A stretch of DNA of 64,000 bases from an uncultured Tenacibaculum sp. (GCF_947495995.1 NZ_CANMAX010000001.1:620001-684000), one strand, 5' to 3'; shown: positions 38,280-46,931, numbered from the stretch's first letter. Made by a program: numbers and translations. Notes: generated by a model from the sequence alone, not told the origin.

Positions 38280-39554
38280 ATGAAAAATCCTAAAAAAGAA
38301 ATACTCATCGTTGGTTTTGCCTTATTTTCAATGTTTTTTGGAGCAGGAAATCTTATTCTTCCTCCTTTTTTAGGTAAAAATGCTGCCAATGCATGGCTTT
38401 GGGTAACTTTAGGTTTTTTTATTACTGCTGTTTTTATTCCAATTCTTGGAATTTTAGCTCATGCGCGTTTACAAGGAACAATGTATGATTTCGGGAAGAA
38501 AGTATCACCTACATTTAGCCTAATATATTGTTTAATTGTGTATGCTATTTCCGTTGCTTTGCCTGCACCTAGAACAGCTTCTGTAACACATGAAATGGCA
38601 ATTGCACCATACTTCGGAACCAGTTCAATTCTAACTAGTAGTATTTATTTCGCACTCGTGTTTTTATTTGTAATGAATCGAAGTAAAATCTTAAATATTA
38701 TTGGACGTTTTTTAACTCCTTTAATTATTATAATTCTACTTTCTATTATCTGTATCGGAATATTTTCTACAAATACAATTACAGCAATCACAAGTTTTAA
38801 AACTCCGTTTGTAGATGGTCTTTTAGAAGGTTATCAAACTTTTGACGCTATCGGAGCTGTAGTAATTGGTGGTGTTTTGGTAATTTCTATGAACTTTAAA
38901 AAAGAAGCTTCTTTTCAAGAAAAAAGAGAATTAATAACTAAATCTGGTTTGGTTGCCGGATTAGGTTTACTCATTATCTATGCTGGCTTAATATATAATG
39001 GCGCTTTATTTGGAAGTACTTTTTCTGAATCTGCTACAAGAACAGAAGTGTTAACTGGATTAAGCACAAAAACTCTTGGAAACATTGGAACAACATTCTT
39101 AAATGTTTTAGTTTCTCTTGCTTGTTTTACTACTGCTGTAGGAATTATCACTGGTACTTCTGATTATTTCAAAGGATTGTTTGATAATTCACAAAAAGCT
39201 TATACTATAACTGCTGTAATTGGTTCGATATTAGGTATAGTAATGGGACAATTTGATGTACATCACATTATACACATTGCCATTCCTGCGTTAATGTTTA
39301 TTTACCCAATAACTATCGTGTTGATACTATTAAACTTGTTACCAGAAAAAATGGCTACTGGCCGTGTTTTTAAAGCTGTAGTAATAGCAACATTGGTTTT
39401 TAGTATTCCAGACTTTTTCCAATCTATTGCAAAAAGCGACAGCATTACAAAAATTCAAGAACATATCCCTTTAGCAAAATCAAATCTTGGTTGGGTTTTA
39501 CCTGCTTTGTTAACTTTTATTGTAACGCTGTTTGTAAAAAAACAAGAAGCTTAG
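38280..39554 (+). CDS. brnQ: Branched-chain amino acid transporter (LIVCS family)
   Basis: A 424-residue protein with about twelve helices. The N-terminus GFALFSMFFGAGNLILPP is diagnostic for BrnQ/LIV-II sodium-coupled transporters of leucine, isoleucine and valine. Its 3' end overlaps the convergent gene at 39551 by four bases. Confidence 0.93.
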   Translation: MKNPKKEILIVGFALFSMFFGAGNLILPPFLGKNAANAWLWVTLGFFITAVFIPILGILAHARLQGTMYDFGKKVSPTFSLIYCLIVYAISVALPAPRTASVTHEMAIAPYFGTSSILTSSIYFALVFLFVMNRSKILNIIGRFLTPLIIIILLSIICIGIFSTNTITAITSFKTPFVDGLLEGYQTFDAIGAVVIGGVLVISMNFKKEASFQEKRELITKSGLVAGLGLLIIYAGLIYNGALFGSTFSESATRTEVLTGLSTKTLGNIGTTFLNVLVSLACFTTAVGIITGTSDYFKGLFDNSQKAYTITAVIGSILGIVMGQFDVHHIIHIAIPALMFIYPITIVLILLNLLPEKMATGRVFKAVVIATLVFSIPDFFQSIAKSDSITKIQEHIPLAKSNLGWVLPALLTFIVTLFVKKQEA

Positions 39555-40027
39555 AATCTGTATCCTACGTTTAAACCTATTCTTGGTACAACTTCTGGTG
39601 CTGTTTCTGTAAAAAAGTTTCTACCTAAACCACCTAAAACACTTACCATGAATCCTCCATTAGAAACATATTTTGTTCCTACAGAAATTCCTAATGCGCC
39701 ATCGGTGTAAGAAACACCATCGTCGTTTTTTCCTGAGTTTATTCCCATAAAAATTTCTCCGAAATAGTTCCAGTTTCTTGCTGAAGTGAAATAATGACGG
39801 AAAAATGGAGAAATCATATTGTCTTCGTTATATCTAAAATCAGAGCTTCTTCCTTGAAAGTTAAATAATGCAGATGCTCCTACAGATGATTGTTCTCCGA
39901 TATAATATTCGTAAGTAACTTCTAAAGTTTTTACTGCTAATGCATCAGCTAAATCTATACTTACTTCTTGTTGCGCTTGTAAAAAGTTTACACTTAAAAT
40001 TGTTAAAACTACAATTAGCTTTTTCAT
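39551..40027 (-). CDS. Small outer-membrane barrel protein (DUF3575-like)
   Basis: A 158-residue protein with signal peptide (ending FLQAQ) and eight likely beta strands ending in VGYRF, typical of small outer-membrane barrels. The resemblance to DUF3575 proteins is only general. Its 3' end overlaps brnQ by four bases on the opposite strand. Confidence 0.65.
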   Translation of the reverse strand: MKKLIVVLTILSVNFLQAQQEVSIDLADALAVKTLEVTYEYYIGEQSSVGASALFNFQGRSSDFRYNEDNMISPFFRHYFTSARNWNYFGEIFMGINSGKNDDGVSYTDGALGISVGTKYVSNGGFMVSVLGGLGRNFFTETAPEVVPRIGLNVGYRF

Positions 40028-40116
40028 GAAAGAATAATTAAAATGATTAATTAAATTACTTGTTTTAATATACGATCAAAAACTATACAAAAGTTGCGAA
40101 TTCAATTATATTTTTT

Positions 40117-43100
40117 CTAGAAAATGGCTTTCAACTGAATCGTTCCAGAGTGTATTGCTCTTGAATTTTCACTTTTTCGTCCAAAATAATTTAGACTTAA
40201 ATTTAAAAATGAATTGATCTTTTGATTAAATAAGGCATTCCATGTGAAATTTCTCCCTGCTTGCAAACCTTCTAATATTTGATAACCTACTGGAGAATTT
40301 GCACTACCTTCAAAATCGTTCACAAACATAGAAAAATCTGCAGAAATTTGATTCTTCTTTTTCGTAACATAGAAATAATTTAACCCTACTTGATGTTGGT
40401 TTAACATTTCTAAACCAGCAATTGTATTTTTCTTATCCTTTAGCTGATAAAAGAAAGAAAAACGATGATCTCTATTAAAAAGATAACTCAATTTAGGATG
40501 TACAGTTTTATTAACCAAGTTATAATTTCTGTTTGCAAAATTCTCTGTGTCTAATATATTTTCTCCATAAGAAGAAGAAAGTTCAAACAACCAAGATGTT
40601 GCAAACTTATGTTTGAATTCAAACTGATGAATTAATGCATTATTCTCTTGTGTTCCGATGGAAAACTGTTGTTTATTTCTAGATTTTCCGTAAGTATAAA
40701 TCCAACTATAATGTTGAAGATTTCGATTAAAGAAAAAAGAGTTTCGAATATTAAACTGTAAACTTAACAGTCCGTTTTCATCTAAATTAAACGGATTAAA
40801 ATTAAATCCGTCTTCAATTCTTCTTCGTTCATTATTAATGGTAAGAAAGGTTTGATTATAAAAATATGATGATAATTTTTTCCATCCTTTTTTAGTTTTC
40901 CATTGTGATGGATTTATTGTGATTGACTGTTTTAAAACGACTTTTTGAGTAGGTAAAAAACTAATGTTAGGCAGAGGAACACGTAAATATTCTGCCTGAT
41001 CTTGGAACTCTGCGATTTCAAATTCCTCGAACTGTTGAATTCCGTCATTGTTATAATCATTCCATGTATAAAAACCTTGACCAGGTTCTGTTTTCACATA
41101 AACAAAATCTTGTTGAGCTATATTTCCAGAAGACGTTTCATAAACGGTTCCTAAAGTTAGAAAACGCTTAAATAATTGTTGATTGTATACTACTTTAGAA
41201 TTTAATGATTGTCTGTTTTCCTCAAACTTGTTATCTGTAAATCGATAATTGGCATATAGTGACAAATTCGTTTTCTCATTCTGAATCAACCTGCTATCTA
41301 AATACAATGTATTTCTATTATTAATTTGTGTGAATTGATTATTTCTGATACTATCATTTGTTCGGTAATTCAGTCCAATTTTAGCAAACACTTTTGTAGA
41401 ATCTCCTATTCCATAATACCCTTCATATTCTTGGAATTGATGACTTAACAGACTACGATTATTTGTTGTTCGATTTTTAATTTCATTAGTTTCAGCACCA
41501 ATAAAACCACCAATCCAAGATTTCCCTAAACTATAAGTTCCTTTAGAATACAAACGAAAAAAAGCATCTTTATCAGCAATAGAAGTATTTGATAGAAAGC
41601 TACTTTTAATTTGAAAATCAAGTTTGTTTCTCTTCAATCTTGACTGAAATTCATGTTTATTTCCATTAAAACTCTCGGAAAAGTTTAAATGATTAAAACT
41701 ATATACCAAATAGTTGTTTTTATCTTTCTCTAAATTCAGCTTTGTTACAACCTGATTTTGATTTCCTAATTGCTCTCTAACATTCCAATCACGATTAAAT
41801 TCTACACTTCTAAATCGCTGTACTGTTCTAAAGTTCTCTTGTACAAACTCGTAATCAAAAGTACTTTTCAACTTCCATGTTCCATCGATAATCGTTTGAT
41901 TCCATTTTAATTTTGATGCAACTTGCTGATTTTTTTCATCATCTAAAGAAGAAAATAAATTCTGATCACTATCGCTGTACGCTAATTCTGCCTGAATTGT
42001 TGTTTTTTCAGTCGGATTATAAGCGGAGTTGACCACGGCAACTTGTAAACTTGTAGGAGCATTTAATCGAATAACAGGCTCAAAGTTTCCTAAATTCTGA
42101 CCAACATACCTGTAAATTGTTCCTGTGGCAATTGTTCGATCTACGACATAACTTCCTCTATTTGTCCCAACATTTGAAAAAGTAACAGAAAACAGTTCTG
42201 CATCTTCATCGGTAGAAAACTCAAAAACTTCAATTCCTCCAACGGTTACTTTTCGATATTGAATTCTATTTGGTGAAAACTGATCTTCGAAAGCACTCGA
42301 TGCTACCATTTGAGAAATGTCATTTCCTGCATTAGCCAAAATTTGTTTTTGCGCATCAGTTAAACTTTGTTGAATTGGTTGATTTTTAGCATCATTTTCG
42401 TTGTAAAAATATCCTGAAAGCGTAAACTTATCGTTTTTATATTGAGCTTTTTCATAAGTAATAAAACGAGTATAGTTCTGATCTGAAAACTGAAATTCTA
42501 CTCGAATCCTCATATCATTTGTAATTGGATACGTTGTATTAAAACGGATTTCTGCCAAATTATAATCAATAATATAATCTTTGTTTTCTCCTCTTTCTAA
42601 TTGAATTCCGTTTACAAAAACAGCATCACTACCAGCTACAATGACTATGTTTGCCTGGTTATTGGGACCGAATATTTTATACGGACCTTGATTACCTTCT
42701 ACTCCAACAAAATTAAACACAGAAAATCGTCCGCGTACAACAGCACCTGAAGCAGCAACGTTAAAATGATCACTTAAATTTGCGTTTACTTGCAGACCAG
42801 AAACCTGTTTATCAAAATTGAGAAAGTAACTGTCTTTATTTTCTAATGAAACATCTCCTCCTTTTACTTTCCAATTCTTACTAAATAATTCAATAAAAAT
42901 CCGATCAAAATCAGTTAAACTTTGTGAATAACCGTTTTGCTGAAGCGGAAAATTTGTATCGAAGATATTTGCTCGTATAGATACTTCTTTAGATAATTTT
43001 CCTTCAAGAGTTAGATCTAAAGAAGCGTTGGTAACAGCATTCTGATTATTTCCTGCTGTGATTCCCCGAGATATGAATCCTTGTGTTTTTAAACCATCGA

Positions 43101-43491
43101 AAAGTTTAAAATCTTTTTTCTTTTTATTGGTGGTTAAACTGTATAGTTTATCTGTTCGGTTCGTGTTTGGAACAATTAAACTTTCATCTAAAATTGAATA
43201 AGTCTGCGTAAGAAAGTCTGGAAATCGCAAGTATTCTATTGTAATTTCAGAAAATTCTTTCGCGTTAAGAATTAGTTTAGCCTTTGGGAAATTAACTTGA
43301 TATTTATGCTTTGGAATAGTATCTCCTTTTGCATTTAGCAACTTAAAAAACGTCGGATTAATACTAACAGAATCTATCTGAATCGTATCGTTTTTTACAG
43401 CTACTTTTTTTGATCGAAATTCTTTAAGATTTCTCTGACTAAACCCAGCTGTAGTGATTAACAGAAAAAAAATAAATACTCTTTTGATCAT
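40117..43491 (-). CDS. Large outer-membrane beta-barrel protein, unknown function
   Basis: A 1,124-residue protein with signal peptide 1-18 (TAGFSQ), then about 100 residues of beta structure and a very long series of amphipathic strands rich in Tyr, Asn and Phe up to the end. No TonB plug, STN or CarboxypepD domain is visible, so it is not a standard receptor. The segment KTQGFISRGITAGNNQNAVTN and a later EF-hand-like DYNNDGIQQFEEFE loop (about residue 815) stand out; the loop could bind Ca2+. Proteins of this size near feo genes occur in Flavobacteria, but I cannot name the function. Confidence 0.75.
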   Translation of the reverse strand: MIKRVFIFFLLITTAGFSQRNLKEFRSKKVAVKNDTIQIDSVSINPTFFKLLNAKGDTIPKHKYQVNFPKAKLILNAKEFSEITIEYLRFPDFLTQTYSILDESLIVPNTNRTDKLYSLTTNKKKKDFKLFDGLKTQGFISRGITAGNNQNAVTNASLDLTLEGKLSKEVSIRANIFDTNFPLQQNGYSQSLTDFDRIFIELFSKNWKVKGGDVSLENKDSYFLNFDKQVSGLQVNANLSDHFNVAASGAVVRGRFSVFNFVGVEGNQGPYKIFGPNNQANIVIVAGSDAVFVNGIQLERGENKDYIIDYNLAEIRFNTTYPITNDMRIRVEFQFSDQNYTRFITYEKAQYKNDKFTLSGYFYNENDAKNQPIQQSLTDAQKQILANAGNDISQMVASSAFEDQFSPNRIQYRKVTVGGIEVFEFSTDEDAELFSVTFSNVGTNRGSYVVDRTIATGTIYRYVGQNLGNFEPVIRLNAPTSLQVAVVNSAYNPTEKTTIQAELAYSDSDQNLFSSLDDEKNQQVASKLKWNQTIIDGTWKLKSTFDYEFVQENFRTVQRFRSVEFNRDWNVREQLGNQNQVVTKLNLEKDKNNYLVYSFNHLNFSESFNGNKHEFQSRLKRNKLDFQIKSSFLSNTSIADKDAFFRLYSKGTYSLGKSWIGGFIGAETNEIKNRTTNNRSLLSHQFQEYEGYYGIGDSTKVFAKIGLNYRTNDSIRNNQFTQINNRNTLYLDSRLIQNEKTNLSLYANYRFTDNKFEENRQSLNSKVVYNQQLFKRFLTLGTVYETSSGNIAQQDFVYVKTEPGQGFYTWNDYNNDGIQQFEEFEIAEFQDQAEYLRVPLPNISFLPTQKVVLKQSITINPSQWKTKKGWKKLSSYFYNQTFLTINNERRRIEDGFNFNPFNLDENGLLSLQFNIRNSFFFNRNLQHYSWIYTYGKSRNKQQFSIGTQENNALIHQFEFKHKFATSWLFELSSSYGENILDTENFANRNYNLVNKTVHPKLSYLFNRDHRFSFFYQLKDKKNTIAGLEMLNQHQVGLNYFYVTKKKNQISADFSMFVNDFEGSANSPVGYQILEGLQAGRNFTWNALFNQKINSFLNLSLNYFGRKSENSRAIHSGTIQLKAIF

Positions 43492-43591
43492 ATGTTGTAC
43501 AACGTATAGAAATCAAAAATAGTTTATTCTTAGGTAATGGTTACGAATTACAATGTTAAAAGGAAATCATTACAATAATTACTCATAAAAA

Positions 43592-43708
43592 CTAACTACA
43601 ACCGCAATCTGGTCCACAACCATCTTTTTTAGATTTAAAAATAAATTTCCTACCTAAAAAAAGAACTGCTAGTATTACAATTGAGTATGTTATAATCTCT
43701 TGAGTCAT
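43592..43708 (-). CDS. FeoB-associated Cys-rich membrane peptide
   Basis: The ATG at 43708 gives a 38-residue peptide: one transmembrane helix (about 5-20), a basic patch, and a C-terminal CGPDCGCS. This is the FeoB-associated Cys-rich family. Its start overlaps the feoB stop by one base (TAATG), showing it was translated from a feoB mRNA. Only a stub of feoB remains upstream, so the peptide is probably orphaned. Confidence 0.82.
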   Translation of the reverse strand: MTQEIITYSIVILAVLFLGRKFIFKSKKDGCGPDCGCS

Positions 43709-43893
43709 TATTGTAAAATTTGAAATGTTAATAATGCAGAGATGTACGCTAAAGCTCCCATTCCAAATAATTGGATTAATGGCCATTTCCAACTGTTAGT
43801 TTCTCGTTTAACAATAGCTAATGTTGCCATACATTGCATTGCAAATGCATAGAAAATCATTAACGACATTCCTGTTGCAAAATTGAAACGTTT
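43708..43893 (-). pseudogene. feoB: 3' remnant of feoB (ferrous iron transporter B)
   Basis: Read on the minus strand, the frame ending at 43708 encodes about 60 residues: FNFATGMSLMIFYAFAMQCM, then a run with KRETNSWKWPLIQL and AYISALLTFQ. That is the C-terminal helical end of FeoB. An in-frame stop at 43894-43896 and AT-rich noncoding DNA lie directly upstream, so the GTPase domain and most of the permease (over 600 residues) are missing. The break marks the edge of the peptide-export island. Confidence 0.82.
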
Positions 43894-44038
43894 TTAAATT
43901 TTTTTTAAAAATCTAGTAATATTTGATATATTGTCTTTAAAAACTATGCAATAGAAAGTAATTCCTAAGAATTTATAATTTTTCTCGATTAAAACCCTTT
44001 AATGTTTCTCTAATTAAACCCAACAATCACAAAAAAGT

Positions 44039-44074
44039 AAAAAGTGACTCTAATAATTATTAGGATCACTTTTT
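44039..44074. terminator. Hairpin with bidirectional A/T tracts
   Basis: Stem AAAAAGTGACTCTAATAA / TTATTAGGATCACTTTTT with one mismatched pair, A-run before and T-run after. It looks like a terminator, separating the feoB stub from the island. Confidence 0.75.
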
Positions 44075-44084
44075 ATTATTTTAT

Positions 44085-44174
44085 TTAGTCTTTAAACGGA
44101 ATAGACTTGTTTTCAGCTCTTTTTTTAACAAACATTATAATACCTATTATTAAAATAATAGCTCCAAGAATCAT
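44085..44174 (-). pseudogene. Small membrane reading frame, probable gene remnant
   Basis: Twenty-nine codons from an ATG encode one transmembrane helix and a Lys-rich tail ending SIPFKD. The frame stays open upstream for another 19 codons without an ATG (ending at a stop near 44230), reading QGFNHSFTIMILGA, so this looks like the 3' end of a lost membrane-protein gene. Identity is unknown. Confidence 0.35.
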
Positions 44175-44266
44175 AATCGTAAAACTATGATTAAAGCCTT
44201 GCTTTTTTAGGGTGCAATATTCCAAAAATTATAATCCCTTAATAAAAAGCAGTCAAAGAGCATTTA

Positions 44267-44452
44267 TTATTTTTTTAGTTTAAATAAACTATAAAGAAAA
44301 ATAATTAACCAAAAAGAAACATAAATAATATTTTTGAAACTCAATTGAACAGAATCCTTATTGAGAAAAAACATTATGAAGAAATAGGCGGTATTTAATA
44401 AAGAAATAATAAATATTATTAGATTAAATGTTTTTGTTTGAAAAAAAATCAT
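44267..44452 (-). CDS. Small two-helix membrane protein
   Basis: Sixty-one residues with two hydrophobic helices (about 9-29 and 42-58) and a KLKK end. It is downstream of the precursor genes on the same strand but separated from them by a hairpin. It could be a self-immunity peptide of the bacteriocin-like cluster, judged only by size, topology and position. Confidence 0.45.
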   Translation of the reverse strand: MIFFQTKTFNLIIFIISLLNTAYFFIMFFLNKDSVQLSFKNIIYVSFWLIIFLYSLFKLKK

Positions 44453-44477
44453 GAATAAACTTTAAGTTATAATTTAG

Positions 44478-44506
44478 AGTCTTAAATAATTGCTTTATTT
44501 AAGACT
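44478..44506 (-). terminator. Hairpin after the last precursor gene
   Basis: Inverted repeat AGTCTTAAATAA-ttgc-TTTATTTAAGACT about 50 bp past the stop of the 44555 precursor gene. The T-run after it on the minus strand is weak. Confidence 0.5.
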
Positions 44507-44554
44507 TTAAATATAGATAATTTTACTAGACTTGTAGTTACAGAATAATTAAGA

Positions 44555-44938
44555 TTATTCTTGATTAGCCAACTCTATCCCATCAGAAATACCATCATAA
44601 ATAGCCTTCCCTCCTGAGTATATGAGAGAAGCTACTGCTATTACAGCTAATACCGTTCCTACATCTCCACCTGAGACAGTTTCTAATTGTTCATCACTAA
44701 GTTCCATATCTTCGTTATTAATATTTCTTGGAATATTAATGTAAATCTTAGAACTATCTGTTTGATCTTCGACTACTAAATTTACTTTCTCATCAAATTT
44801 AGTTTGTGCAAATTCTTCAATTGTCTCTTTAGGGTTGGAAATTAATTGCGATTTAAATGTATTATCTTCCCATGACTTAACTACTAATTTGTTAAGTAAT
44901 TCTTGTGTTTCTTCTTTTTGTTCCCTCGTTAATATCAT
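44555..44938 (-). CDS. NHLP-type leader RiPP/bacteriocin precursor (copy 1)
   Basis: A 127-residue precursor. The ~91-residue leader is nitrile-hydratase-alpha-like: WEDNTFKSQLISNPKETIEE, then VEDQTDSSKIYINIPRN, then LSDEQLETVSGG. The GG pair is the predicted C39-peptidase cut site. The 36-residue core is DVGTVLAVIAVASLIYSGGK followed by AIYDGISDGIELANQE, a hydrophobic helix plus an amphipathic tail with Gly pairs, like unmodified two-peptide bacteriocins. No Cys. It follows the 44943 precursor by four bases and should share its mRNA. Confidence 0.88.
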   Translation of the reverse strand: MILTREQKEETQELLNKLVVKSWEDNTFKSQLISNPKETIEEFAQTKFDEKVNLVVEDQTDSSKIYINIPRNINNEDMELSDEQLETVSGGDVGTVLAVIAVASLIYSGGKAIYDGISDGIELANQE

Positions 44939-44942
44939 AAGA

Positions 44943-45305
44943 TTACTTTAATTGACTTGCAATGTGATATGTTAAACCTACAACAGCATGGTAAATTACT
45001 TCATAAACTAAGTTTGGAGTATGCTCATGCTTTGCTTCACCTCCAGAAACAACTTCTAGTTGCTCATCTGTTAATTCAAAATTACCTAAATCAATCTTTC
45101 TTGGTATATTTAGATATATTGTATTTTCATTTGTTTGATCTTCTACAACTACATTCCCTTTAAATTCTTGACCTAAAACTTCTGATATTGTAGCTTCAGG
45201 ATTCTTAATTAGTTCTTCTTTAAAAGTTGCATTCTCCCATGCCTTTTGTACTAATTCATTGTATAGATCTTGACCTTTTTGTTGTTGTTCTAATGTTAAT
45301 TTCAT
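44943..45305 (-). CDS. NHLP-type leader RiPP/bacteriocin precursor (copy 2)
   Basis: A 120-residue precursor with the same leader (WENATFKEELIKNPEATISE, VEDQTNENTIYLNIPRK, LTDEQLEVVSGG). The 31-residue core begins EAKHEHTPNLVYEVIYHAVV and has five-residue-spaced His and aromatic residues; it contains four His and no Cys. His-rich helical cores could bind metal or membranes. It is flanked by copies 1 and 3 with gaps of 4 and 14 bp. Confidence 0.88.
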   Translation of the reverse strand: MKLTLEQQQKGQDLYNELVQKAWENATFKEELIKNPEATISEVLGQEFKGNVVVEDQTNENTIYLNIPRKIDLGNFELTDEQLEVVSGGEAKHEHTPNLVYEVIYHAVVGLTYHIASQLK

Positions 45306-45319
45306 TTTATAATAAGTTT

Positions 45320-45682
45320 TTAAAGTTGAATTGTTGGACTTGGATCGAAATCTCCAGTTGGATTAAAGATTAATATGATATCTTTTAATGGATTATCACC
45401 TGTAAAAGGATCCGTAGTTCCTCCTGAAACTAATTCTAATTGCTCTTCATTTAATTCTACATCTTCCATTTTCTTTTCAGCAGGAATATTGATATAAACA
45501 GTAGACTCATCAGTTTGATCTCTTACTATAAGCGTTTTACCTTCCGGAAGAGTTAACTTAGCTCCAGTCAACTTTTCAATAACAGCAACTGGATTAGCAA
45601 TTAATTCTTGTTTAAAAGCATTATCTTCCCATGCCTTATTTATTACATCTTGTAATAACTTTTGTTCTTTTGTTAATTCCAT
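45320..45682 (-). CDS. NHLP-type leader RiPP/bacteriocin precursor (copy 3)
   Basis: A 120-residue precursor. Leader: WEDNAFKQELIANPVAVIEK, VRDQTDESTVYINIPAEK, LNEEQLELVSGG. The 32-residue core TTDPFTGDNPLKDIILIFNP with a D/P-rich tail contains several Asp, Pro and Asn but no Cys. First of a three-gene run (copies 3-2-1). No regulator repeat is seen directly upstream, so it may depend on transcription from the region of the decayed copy at 45714-46020. Confidence 0.88.
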   Translation of the reverse strand: MELTKEQKLLQDVINKAWEDNAFKQELIANPVAVIEKLTGAKLTLPEGKTLIVRDQTDESTVYINIPAEKKMEDVELNEEQLELVSGGTTDPFTGDNPLKDIILIFNPTGDFDPSPTIQL

Positions 45683-45713
45683 AATTTTTAATTTATTATT
45701 GTATTTATATTAA

Positions 45714-46020
45714 TTAGTTTTTATTATCTCCACCTAAAATTGGTATAATTGGAAAAGGAATGGCTATCAAGTAACTTAAACTAGCTCCTCTTGTAACAGC
45801 TTCTAACTGTTATTCATTTAATTCAATATTTTCTACAGAAATATTAATGTAAACTACTGATTCATCTGATTGACCTCTCACTACAAGCTTGTTTCCTTCT
45901 AGAAAACCATTTTTTACATGTTTCCTTATCTATAGTAGTAACTGGATAAACAATTAATTCCTGTTTAAATGCATAATCTTCTCTTTCCCTATATATAACC
46001 GTTAGTAATAATTTTTAATC
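45714..46020 (-). pseudogene. Decayed NHLP precursor
   Basis: Minus-strand translation in pieces shows a seventh leader: DYAFKQELIVYPVTTIDK, then after a frameshift LEGNKLVVRGQSDESVVYIN, then IELNE-stop-QLEAVTRGA. A TAA replaces one conserved codon, the frame changes after KETC, and the cleavage site VSGG has become VTRG. The former core reads ASLSYLIAIPFPIIPILGGD. No intact start remains. The copy is dead but recently so. Confidence 0.8.
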
Positions 46021-46050
46021 TTTTATTAACTCAACAATTGAAAGTTAGTT

Positions 46051-46380
46051 TTATATTTGGAAGAAATCAGCTAAAGATGGAGTAAGAACTCTAACCAAAG
46101 TTTTTACAATATCTTCTCCACCTGCTACCGCTTCAAGTTGTTCCTCTGTCAATTCTAAATTTTCAATATCAGGTTTAACAGGTATATTTAAATACACTAC
46201 ATCTTTTTCAGTTTGATCAAACACCTTTAACTTTTTTCCTTCTTTTACACTCAATTTCTCTCCTGTTAACCCTTCAATAGCATTTATTGGATTTGAAATT
46301 AACCCTTGCTTAAAAGCATCATCTTCCCACGCTTTAACTATTATTTTCTGAAATAATTCTTGATCTTTAGTAGATTTCAT
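46051..46380 (-). CDS. NHLP-type leader RiPP/bacteriocin precursor (copy 4)
   Basis: The ATG at 46380 (MKSTKDQELFQ) fits the leader family; an in-frame extension to 46437 does not. Leader: WEDDAFKQGLISNPINAIEG, VFDQTEKDVVYLNIPVK, LTEEQLEAVAGG. The core is only 21 residues, EDIVKTLVRVLTPSLADFFQ plus a final Ile, amphipathic and rich in Leu/Val. No Cys. It has its own promoter with the 21-bp-spaced direct repeat (46427-46454). Confidence 0.88.
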   Translation of the reverse strand: MKSTKDQELFQKIIVKAWEDDAFKQGLISNPINAIEGLTGEKLSVKEGKKLKVFDQTEKDVVYLNIPVKPDIENLELTEEQLEAVAGGEDIVKTLVRVLTPSLADFFQI

Positions 46381-46401
46381 ATTTTTTTTGTTAATGTATT
46401 G

Positions 46402-46454
46402 TAAAAGTATTTTTATAACACCATATAAAAATGACAATCAACACGTTAAAACTG
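46402..46454 (-). promoter_or_regulatory. Predicted regulated promoter of precursor copy 4
   Basis: On the minus strand: CAGTTTT (46454-46448), 14 bases, CATTTTT (46433-46427), 17 bases, then TACTTTTA (46409-46402), similar to the Bacteroidota -7 box TAnnTTTG. The proximal repeat lies where the -33 box would be. Confidence 0.65.
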
Positions 46455-46456
46455 AT

Positions 46457-46834
46457 TTAATCATTTCCTGCATAAGGGCCTGTTGAAGGCTTAATAGGGT
46501 TTATAAAATCATCTCGATCACTTGGGTCTCCGAAAGGAATATCAGGAAATGTCACCCATGGATTAATCGTTCCTCCAGACACTGCTTCCAGCTGATCTTC
46601 ATTTAACTCTACATCCTCCATATTAGGTTCAGCAGGGATATTTATATATACTGTAGATTCATTAGTTTGATCTCTTACTACTAATGTTTTCCCTTCTGGT
46701 AAATTCACCTGTTGTCCAGTAAGTTTTTCAATAGCTGCTACTGGATTTGCAACTAACTCTTGCTTAAAGCTTTCATCTTCCCAAGCTTTATGTATTACTT
46801 CTTGTAATAATTCTTGTTCTTTAGTTAATTCCAT
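46457..46834 (-). CDS. NHLP-type leader RiPP/bacteriocin precursor (copy 5)
   Basis: A 125-residue precursor. Leader: WEDESFKQELVANPVAAIEK, VRDQTNESTVYINIPAEP, LNEDQLEAVSGG. The 37-residue core TINPWVTFPDIPFGDPSDRD plus DFINPIKPSTGPYAGND is extremely rich in Pro, Asp, Asn and Gly, with no Cys: a flexible, non-helical peptide quite unlike copies 1 and 4. It has its own promoter with the direct repeat (46889-46916). Confidence 0.88.
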   Translation of the reverse strand: MELTKEQELLQEVIHKAWEDESFKQELVANPVAAIEKLTGQQVNLPEGKTLVVRDQTNESTVYINIPAEPNMEDVELNEDQLEAVSGGTINPWVTFPDIPFGDPSDRDDFINPIKPSTGPYAGND

Positions 46835-46863
46835 AATACGTTTTTATTATTATTAAGATATGG

Positions 46864-46916
46864 TAAAGATAGTTTGACAAAGAGGTGTAAAAACGACAAG
46901 AACACTGACAAAACTG
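46864..46916 (-). promoter_or_regulatory. Predicted regulated promoter of precursor copy 5
   Basis: On the minus strand: CAGTTTT (46916-46910), 14 bases, CGTTTTT (46895-46889), 17 bases, then TATCTTTA (46871-46864). Same geometry as at 46402-46454. Confidence 0.65.
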
Positions 46917-46931
46917 CTTTATTAAAACAAC

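Larger units (their letters stand above)
43897..44266. other. Intergenic DNA at the island boundary
   Basis: About 370 bp of AT-rich DNA between the feoB stub and the first island gene. It holds a strong hairpin (44039-44074) and a tiny membrane reading frame (44085-44174). No integrase, IS end or tRNA is seen here. Confidence 0.5.

Noticed and set aside
43897..44266. Transposase or integrase at the island boundary
   Set aside because: No reading frame, terminal inverted repeat or tRNA/attachment duplication was found; the mechanism of island entry stays unknown.
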